Source: JACVRW01 sp963739095 (GTDB lineage Bacteria > Actinomycetota > Thermoleophilia > Solirubrobacterales > Thermoleophilaceae). From it: a stretch of DNA of 64,000 bases. Shown piece after piece: positions 40,190-45,866 of this stretch; within the stretch, counting starts at the first letter, position 1, and every line of letters starts with the position of its first letter. Where the stretch lies: contig CAVTZF010000023.1 in NCBI GenBank assembly GCA_963739095.1, forward strand, positions 127,404 through 191,403, read 5' to 3'. The position numbers and the translations under genes were made by a program. The notes beneath the pieces were generated by a model that had not been told where the DNA came from, searched no databases, and saw only the letters and a program-made list of their open reading frames with translations.

Positions 40190-41898
40190 CTCCGGCAGCC
40201 GATCGGCTCATCCAGATAGCGGCTCCCGCTGCGCCGGTGCTCGAAGTGCCACCACTCGCGCCAGTAGGGGACGAAGCCGAAGCGCTCCATCGCGCGCGCG
40301 AGGAGCAGGCGGTTGCGCAGCGCCCGCCCGCTCGCGTTCCTCGTGTGCGCGCGTGACGAGAGGTCGTCGTAGCCCGTTCCCATCTCGAGCGGGCGGCCGC
40401 CGTCCGCCCGCACGAGCGTCAGGTCGACGGCGCTGCCGGTGTTGTGGCGGCTGCGGCGGGCGATGTAGGTGCCGACCAGGTCGCCGCGGCCGTTGCGCTC
40501 GGCCCAGCGCACGAGCGCACGCGAGGCGCGCGCCGGCCGATAGGCATCCCGCACGAGCAGACCGAGTCCGCGGCGGCGCAGGTGGCGCTGCACGCGCGCG
40601 AGCGAGCGCGCGGCGTGGGGGAGCAGGAAGGCCCGGTTCTCGCAGTAGCCCGGCAGGCGACGGCCGGTGAGGTTGTCGCGGGTCGCGTAGGCGAGCTCGA
40701 CGCGAATGCCCGGGGCGGAGCGCTGGACGTCGACGAGGCCGCTGACGGCCGCCCTTGGTGGTCGCGACCAGCCAGGTGCCACGGGGGACCGGGGGCGTGA
40801 GCCCCCGGCTGCCATCCCGAAGATCCGCTGGGCCACCCCTCGTAACGTGGCCGTGCCGTAGTCGTGCGAGGGGTTGCCGTCGCTCAGCAGCGCCATCGAG
40901 ATGCGCAGCGGGCCGCGCTCGAACAGCGCGGCCTCGTGGACGAGCCGGCCCAGCCCGGTGCCGCGCCAGCCGCCCTTGAAGAAGGTGCGGAAGCCTGCCG
41001 CGAGCGAGAAGCGTGAGAAGCCCCAGCGCTGCCAGGCGACGATCGACGAGAGCAACCCGCGCGCGTAGGCGCGCGAGCGCTTCGGCACGAGCAGGTCGAA
41101 GACGCGGAAGAAGCGCGCCTGGTCCGCCGCGCTGAAGTGGGAGCCGGACCAGTAGCCGCTGACGGAGAAGCTCTGCATCCCGGCGCGGGCGGCGAGCGCA
41201 CGCAGCCGGAGGTCCCCGACACGCGCGAAGACCGCCGTCGCGAGCTTGTTGTCGGACCTCGTGATCATCGGGCCGAGCAGCGCCCGTTCGGCGGACGTCG
41301 GTGGGCGATTGCCCACCTGGCGCAGGTAGGCCACGAGCAGCATCGCCTTGACGAGGCTGGCGGAGATGAACGTCCGCCGCGCCGCGAGGCCGTGCATGCG
41401 GCCGTGCGAATCGATCAGCGCCCAGGAGACGATCCCGGCCCGCTGCGAGAGGAAGCGGCGCGCCGCCTGCACGCGCTCGGGCGGAGGGAAGAGCGCGGGC
41501 CGCGCCCGGACGCGCACGCGGCAGCCCCGTCCGGGACGGACGGTCGCGCGCACGCCCGTGCGACCGTGGGCGATGATCGTGATCCGGCGCGAGCAGCGGT
41601 CCGTCGGCGGGTCGAGCAGCGAGCAGTTGCCGTCACAGGGGCGCTCGAAGCTCGTCAGGCGGTAGCGGCCCGCGGGCAGCCGCCGCCTGACCCGCCAGCG
41701 CAGGCCCGGGCCCGAGCTCACGTCGACGACAAGAGCGCCGCTTGCATCGCGCACGCGCAGAAACGAGACGGAGCCCTCGATGTAGGGGCGGGTGAGGACC
41801 CGCCGGAAGTCGAGCTTGCCGCGCGGCGCCTGCGCGTGCGCCGCCGGCGCGGCGAGCGCCGCGATCGCGGCCAGCGCGCACAGGGTCAGGATCCGCAC
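40186..41898 (-). CDS. Exported class A beta-lactamase-like / VanX-type D,D-dipeptidase fusion
   Basis: 570 residues with signal peptide (LCALAAIAALAAPAAHAQA). Residues ~140-350 resemble a class A beta-lactamase/transpeptidase: SxxK in SASLVKAMLL (~181), SDN in TRSDNKLAT (~212), and FFKGGW (~306) where KTG is expected; the general-base Glu is not clear. Residues ~380-570 are a VanX/M15 peptidase with RDAYRPARA, zinc motif SRHNTGSAVDLTL and EWWHFEHR. The linker (~363-377) is encoded by a GTGA-loop repeat. GTG 41898 follows a -10 box. Likely acts on D-Ala-D-Ala-type wall material; the lactamase half may be non-catalytic. Confidence 0.78.
   Translation of the reverse strand: MRILTLCALAAIAALAAPAAHAQAPRGKLDFRRVLTRPYIEGSVSFLRVRDASGALVVDVSSGPGLRWRVRRRLPAGRYRLTSFERPCDGNCSLLDPPTDRCSRRITIIAHGRTGVRATVRPGRGCRVRVRARPALFPPPERVQAARRFLSQRAGIVSWALIDSHGRMHGLAARRTFISASLVKAMLLVAYLRQVGNRPPTSAERALLGPMITRSDNKLATAVFARVGDLRLRALAARAGMQSFSVSGYWSGSHFSAADQARFFRVFDLLVPKRSRAYARGLLSSIVAWQRWGFSRFSLAAGFRTFFKGGWRGTGLGRLVHEAALFERGPLRISMALLSDGNPSHDYGTATLRGVAQRIFGMAAGGSRPRSPVAPGWSRPPRAAVSGLVDVQRSAPGIRVELAYATRDNLTGRRLPGYCENRAFLLPHAARSLARVQRHLRRRGLGLLVRDAYRPARASRALVRWAERNGRGDLVGTYIARRSRHNTGSAVDLTLVRADGGRPLEMGTGYDDLSSRAHTRNASGRALRNRLLLARAMERFGFVPYWREWWHFEHRRSGSRYLDEPIGCRS
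40768..40810 (+). repeat. GTGA-loop GC-rich repeat, copy 3 (inside a gene)
   Basis: CCAGCCAGGTGCC, then CGGGGGA, then the perfect hairpin CCGGGGGC-GTGA-GCCCCCGG (40789-40808). Same order of elements as copies 1 and 2 near ispG. It lies in frame within the beta-lactamase/VanX fusion gene and encodes the Gly/Ser/Arg/Pro linker between its two domains. Confidence 0.75.
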
Positions 41899-41904
41899 GT
41901 TCTC

Positions 41905-41910
41905 AGGGTA
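41905..41910 (-). promoter_or_regulatory. Putative -10 box TACCCT for the lactamase/VanX fusion gene
   Basis: TACCCT on the minus strand ends 6 nt before GTG 41898. Divergent from the histidine-kinase promoter 36 bp away. Confidence 0.45.
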
Positions 41911-41945
41911 CGGTTGTCCGTATCGACGCGCTGCCGCGCGACCCG

Positions 41946-41951
41946 TAGCCT
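41946..41951 (+). promoter_or_regulatory. Putative -10 box TAGCCT for histidine kinase 1
   Basis: TAGCCT is followed, after 7 nt, by an in-frame ATC (41959). Spacing is the same as for the ATG/GTG genes in this window, which points to ATC as the start. Confidence 0.4.
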
Positions 41952-41958
41952 CGACGCC

Positions 41959-43719
41959 ATCAAACGGTTCGCCAGGGACATCCTCACCCCTATTACGTAC
42001 GGGCGCATCGCCTATCTCCTGATCGCGCTGCCGCTCGGAATCGCGTGGTTCACGTTCCTGGTCACGGCCATCTCGGTTGGCCTCGGGACGGCCATCACGC
42101 TGATCGGCATCCCGATCCTCGTCGGAACCCTGTTCGCCTGGCGTTGGCTCGCGACGCTCGAGCGGCGCCTGATCGGCGCGCTCACCGGCGTCCAGATCGA
42201 GGACCCGTACAGACCGGAGGCGCGCGACGCCGGCTGGTCGCGGCGCATCAGCACTCGCCTGGGCGACCCGGCCACCTGGAAGGACCTCGTCTTCCTGCTG
42301 CTCCAACTCCCGCTCGGGATCGCGTCGTTCACGGCGGCGGCCGTCGTGCTGGGGCTCGCCGCGTCCTGGATCGCCGCGCCCGCCTGGTACTGGTCGACGC
42401 CCGACGGAATCGAGCTCGGTATCGCGAACGTCGACACGCTGGGCGAGGCGCTCCTACTGGTGCCGCTCGGGTTCCTTGTGGCGTTCGTGGGCATCCCGGC
42501 GCTCGGCCAGTTGGGCCGCCTCTACGGCCTCCTCGGCAAGCTGCTGCTCGGCTCGAATCCCGACCCGGAGCTGACCGCTCAGGTCACGGAGCTCGAGAGC
42601 GCGCGCTCGCGCATCATCGCGGCGGCCGACGCGGAGCGCCGCCGTATCGAGCGGGACCTTCACGACGGCGCACAGCAGCGGCTCGTCGCGCTCTCGCTGA
42701 CCCTGAGGATGGCCGAGACGCGCGCCGAGAAGGGCGACCCCGAAGCGGCCGAGCTGATTCGCAGCGCCGGCCAGGAGGCAGGGCTCGCCCTCAAGGAGCT
42801 ACGCGACCTCGCGCGCGGGATTCACCCGGCGATCCTCACGAATCGCGGGCTGGCCGCGGCGCTCGACGACCTCGCCGCGCGCGCGAGCGTCCCCGTCGAA
42901 GTCACGGCGGCGCCGCAGGAGCGCCTGCCCGACCAGGTCGAAGCGGCGGCCTACTTCGTCGTCTCGGAATGTCTCGCGAACGTCGACAAGCATGCGCAGG
43001 CCTCCGGCGCCACGGTGTCGGTCCGGGCCGAGGACGGCCGGCTTGCGGTTGAGGTGGCCGACGACGGCAAGGGCGGGGCGGACACCGAGGACGGCTCGGG
43101 CGTCCAGGGGCTGCGCGACCGCGTGGGAGCGCTCGGCGGCCGGCTCGAGATCGAGAGCCCGGACGCGGCCGGCACGCGCGTGCGCGCGACGATCCCGCTG
43201 GCGCTGCCCGCCGACGTCGACCAGTTGGCGGCGCAGACGCGCCCGCTGGTGCTGACAGATGAGGATGCGGCGACGCTGCAGGCGCGCCGCACGCACCGCC
43301 TGCGCGCGCATCTCGGGATCCTCGCGAGCGTGGCGGCGATCCTGGTGCTGGTCTGGGCGCTTACCGGGACCGACAAGCCCTGGATCAGCTGGCCGCTGCT
43401 CGGGCTCGGCCTGGTGGCGGGGCTCGACGCCTGGCGGGTCCTCGGCGGGCGGCCGCTGCGGGAGTCGGAGGTGGCCGCTGCCGGCGGCGATCGCACCGAG
43501 GCGATCCGCTCGCTGCGCCGTCGCCGCCGGCTCCGCGTCGACGCCGGCGCCCTCGTCGTCGTAAACCTCTTCCTGATCGGGATCTGGATCGCGTCGGGCT
43601 CCGGCTACTTCTGGCCGATCTGGCCGATCCTCGGCAGCGCGATTGCGCTTGGGCTGAAGTCGCTGCGCTGGACCGACCTCGCGCGCGAGCGGCTCGTGGG
43701 GGACGCCTCCGCCCGCTGA
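41959..43719 (+). CDS. Membrane sensor histidine kinase (HisKA_3, NarL-partner type), orphan
   Basis: About 586 residues. N-terminal putative sensor domain with four hydrophobic segments (IAYLLIALPLGIAWFTFLVT onward), then the HisKA_3 phosphoacceptor in RRIERDLHDGAQQRLVALSL, an HATPase with SECLANVDKHAQAS (N box), EVADDGKGGA and GVQGLRDRVGALGGRLEI, and four C-terminal membrane segments (about 450-570). No ATG/GTG/TTG lies at the expected position; in-frame ATC 41959 or TTG 41914 are the candidates. No response regulator is adjacent. Confidence 0.83.
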   Translation: MKRFARDILTPITYGRIAYLLIALPLGIAWFTFLVTAISVGLGTAITLIGIPILVGTLFAWRWLATLERRLIGALTGVQIEDPYRPEARDAGWSRRISTRLGDPATWKDLVFLLLQLPLGIASFTAAAVVLGLAASWIAAPAWYWSTPDGIELGIANVDTLGEALLLVPLGFLVAFVGIPALGQLGRLYGLLGKLLLGSNPDPELTAQVTELESARSRIIAAADAERRRIERDLHDGAQQRLVALSLTLRMAETRAEKGDPEAAELIRSAGQEAGLALKELRDLARGIHPAILTNRGLAAALDDLAARASVPVEVTAAPQERLPDQVEAAAYFVVSECLANVDKHAQASGATVSVRAEDGRLAVEVADDGKGGADTEDGSGVQGLRDRVGALGGRLEIESPDAAGTRVRATIPLALPADVDQLAAQTRPLVLTDEDAATLQARRTHRLRAHLGILASVAAILVLVWALTGTDKPWISWPLLGLGLVAGLDAWRVLGGRPLRESEVAAAGGDRTEAIRSLRRRRRLRVDAGALVVVNLFLIGIWIASGSGYFWPIWPILGSAIALGLKSLRWTDLARERLVGDASAR

Positions 43720-43779
43720 TTGCAGCCGGATGTGTTTGTAATGCGTCGCGCGCAGTGAGGCGCCCGCAAACAGGTCCCC

Positions 43780-43808
43780 TTGACAACGTAGAACACGGTG
43801 TTTATGTT
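43780..43808 (+). promoter_or_regulatory. Cassette-2 promoter with shared operator-like element
   Basis: TTGACA (43780-43785), 17-nt spacer, TATGTT (43803-43808). Segment 43790-43808 matches the cassette-1 promoter at 16 of 19 bases and contains AACAC-G-GTGTT, a near-palindrome. Unlike most promoters here it has a consensus -35 and a 78-nt leader. Confidence 0.75.
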
Positions 43809-43886
43809 CCGCCCCGCGACCGCCAGAAACGCGGCCGTATCCAGTGAGGAGTGGCCCGGCAGCCGCCGGGCGGATCGGAGAGATAT

Positions 43887-45866
43887 ATGCCTGGCACCCC
43901 GGGTTTTGCCGGTCGGATTCGTGCTGCTTTTTCCCGCCCGCTAGTGGGCGCGCTTGTCGCCGTCGCGGCGCTGGCGTCGCTCGGCGTGGCCGCCGCGCTG
44001 GCGGCTCCGCCGCCGGATGGGCGGACCTATGAGCTCGTCACCCCCGGCGACACCGGACGCAACGCGCTGCTCCAGCCGTCGATCTCGGCGGACGGCAACC
44101 GCGTTTCGTACGGCGCACTTTCGTCGCACGGCGGGGCGCATTCGAACGTACTCAACACGTACGTCGCGACGCGGAACGCCGATGGCACCTGGACGAATCG
44201 CCCGCTTCAGCGCGCCCAGCGTGACCCGGGCGGCCCGATCGGGTGGTCGCCGGTGGATGCCGCCTCGGATTACTCGGGCTTCATCGCGCAGGGCCTCCAG
44301 GGCCTGACCGGTGGTGGGACGTTCCCGTATGACCGCTTCGACGCCAATGGCAACTCCGTCGAGACGCTGATGAGCGGGTTCCAGAACGCCCAGTACGCGA
44401 CCTCGACCTCGGACCTCGCGCACTCCTACTTCTACCTCTCCGATGCGATCGCGGGTCAGCCGGACTCGGCCGCGGGTTCCAACATCTACGAGGCCGACAA
44501 CGGCACGCTCACGAACGTGGGGCTGCTGCCGGGTGGCGCGCCGCACGAGTGCGGAGCGCGGTTCACGAACGATTTCCAGCACGCCCATCGCCAGCACTAC
44601 GTGTCTGAGGACGGCAGCCGCATCTTCTTCATCTCGCCCGACCCGAACGCGTTCGACTGCACGGATCCGACGCCGGATACCCCGCGTCTGTACTCCCGCG
44701 CGGGCGGCACGACCATCTCGATCAGCGAGGCGCCGGCCGGTGAGACCGAGTTCGCGGCGAGGTTCGTGCAGGCGACAGCGGACGGATCGTCGGTCTGGTT
44801 CCTGACGTCCACGAACATGGTCGCCGGGGACACGGACGGCACCGAGGACCTCTACCGCTTCGACATCGGCGGCGACTACACGTGCATCAGCTGTGTCGAC
44901 GGCGGGCCGGCGGCAATGGCTCAGTCCGCCGTGGTCTCGGAGGACGGCTCGCGGGCCTACTTCGTGTCGAGCGCGAACCTGGGCACCGATCCCGACCTCA
45001 TCCCCGACGTCTCGCACATCTACGTGAACGACGGAGGCGGCGTGCGGTTCGTCGCCAACACCGGCCAGCTCGGCGCGAGCCCCACCAACTTCCCGCGGGG
45101 CCAGATCTCAGAGGACGGCAGCGTTCTCTGGATCGCCGCGCAGGAGCAGCTGACGGACTTCCCGACCAACGGCAACCAGGCGATCTACCGCTACACCGAC
45201 GACGACGGCGAGATCGTGTGCGCCAGCTGCGTCGACGGGGTGGCGTACGACACCGCGATCGACATGACCGCCAGCTCCTACGGCGGAGCGCCCGCTCGCG
45301 CAGCGAACGATGCCGGGACGATGGTCTTCTTCAGCACCGCCAAGGCGCTCGTCCCCGACGACAGCAACAGCGCGCTCGACATCTATCGCTGGAAGGAGGG
45401 CGAGGGCGTCGCGCTCGTCACCGACGGCGTCAGCACGACGACGGGCTTCTCGCCGAACCACACCCTCGGCGGGACCGACGCGTCGGGATCGAATGTGGTC
45501 TTCAGCGCATTCGAGCGGCTCGTGCCGCAGCACATCGGCGGGCCTCAGATCTACACGGCCCGAATCGGCGGGGTCTTCTCACCGTTCCCGCCGCCGCCGA
45601 GCCCCGGCTGCTCCGGGGACGGCTGCCAGGGCAACGCCACGCCGCAGCCTGACGTGACGACCCCCGGCAGCGCGACGCTCGACGGACCCGGCAACGTCAC
45701 GCCCTCGAAGCCGAAGGCAAAGAAGAAGCCGAAGAAGTGCAAGAAGGGCACCGTGCGCAAGCGCGTCAAGGGCAAGGTCCGCTGCGTCAAGCGCAAGCCG
45801 GCGGCGCGCCGCTCGAAGCGAGCCGCCGAACGACGGAAGGCCGCGGCCCTTAGGAGGAGCAAGTGA
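43887..45866 (+). CDS. Secreted PD40/TolB-like propeller protein (cassette 2, gene A)
   Basis: 659 residues. Signal peptide core PLVGALVAVAALASLGVAAA; the mature protein begins APPPDGRTYELVTPGDTGR, homologous to gene A of cassette 1. Blade-like repeats: SADGNRVSYGA, SEDGSRIFFIS, TADGSSVWFLT, SEDGSRAYFVS, SEDGSVLWIAA. Paired cysteines (TCISCVDGG, VCASCVDGV) recur. It lacks the C-terminal beta domain of the paralogue and instead ends in a ~60-residue Lys/Arg-rich tail containing KCKKGTVRKRVKGKVRCVKR. ATG 43887 follows CGGAGAG. Probably wall-associated through its cationic tail; function unknown. Confidence 0.8.
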   Translation: MPGTPGFAGRIRAAFSRPLVGALVAVAALASLGVAAALAAPPPDGRTYELVTPGDTGRNALLQPSISADGNRVSYGALSSHGGAHSNVLNTYVATRNADGTWTNRPLQRAQRDPGGPIGWSPVDAASDYSGFIAQGLQGLTGGGTFPYDRFDANGNSVETLMSGFQNAQYATSTSDLAHSYFYLSDAIAGQPDSAAGSNIYEADNGTLTNVGLLPGGAPHECGARFTNDFQHAHRQHYVSEDGSRIFFISPDPNAFDCTDPTPDTPRLYSRAGGTTISISEAPAGETEFAARFVQATADGSSVWFLTSTNMVAGDTDGTEDLYRFDIGGDYTCISCVDGGPAAMAQSAVVSEDGSRAYFVSSANLGTDPDLIPDVSHIYVNDGGGVRFVANTGQLGASPTNFPRGQISEDGSVLWIAAQEQLTDFPTNGNQAIYRYTDDDGEIVCASCVDGVAYDTAIDMTASSYGGAPARAANDAGTMVFFSTAKALVPDDSNSALDIYRWKEGEGVALVTDGVSTTTGFSPNHTLGGTDASGSNVVFSAFERLVPQHIGGPQIYTARIGGVFSPFPPPPSPGCSGDGCQGNATPQPDVTTPGSATLDGPGNVTPSKPKAKKKPKKCKKGTVRKRVKGKVRCVKRKPAARRSKRAAERRKAAALRRSK

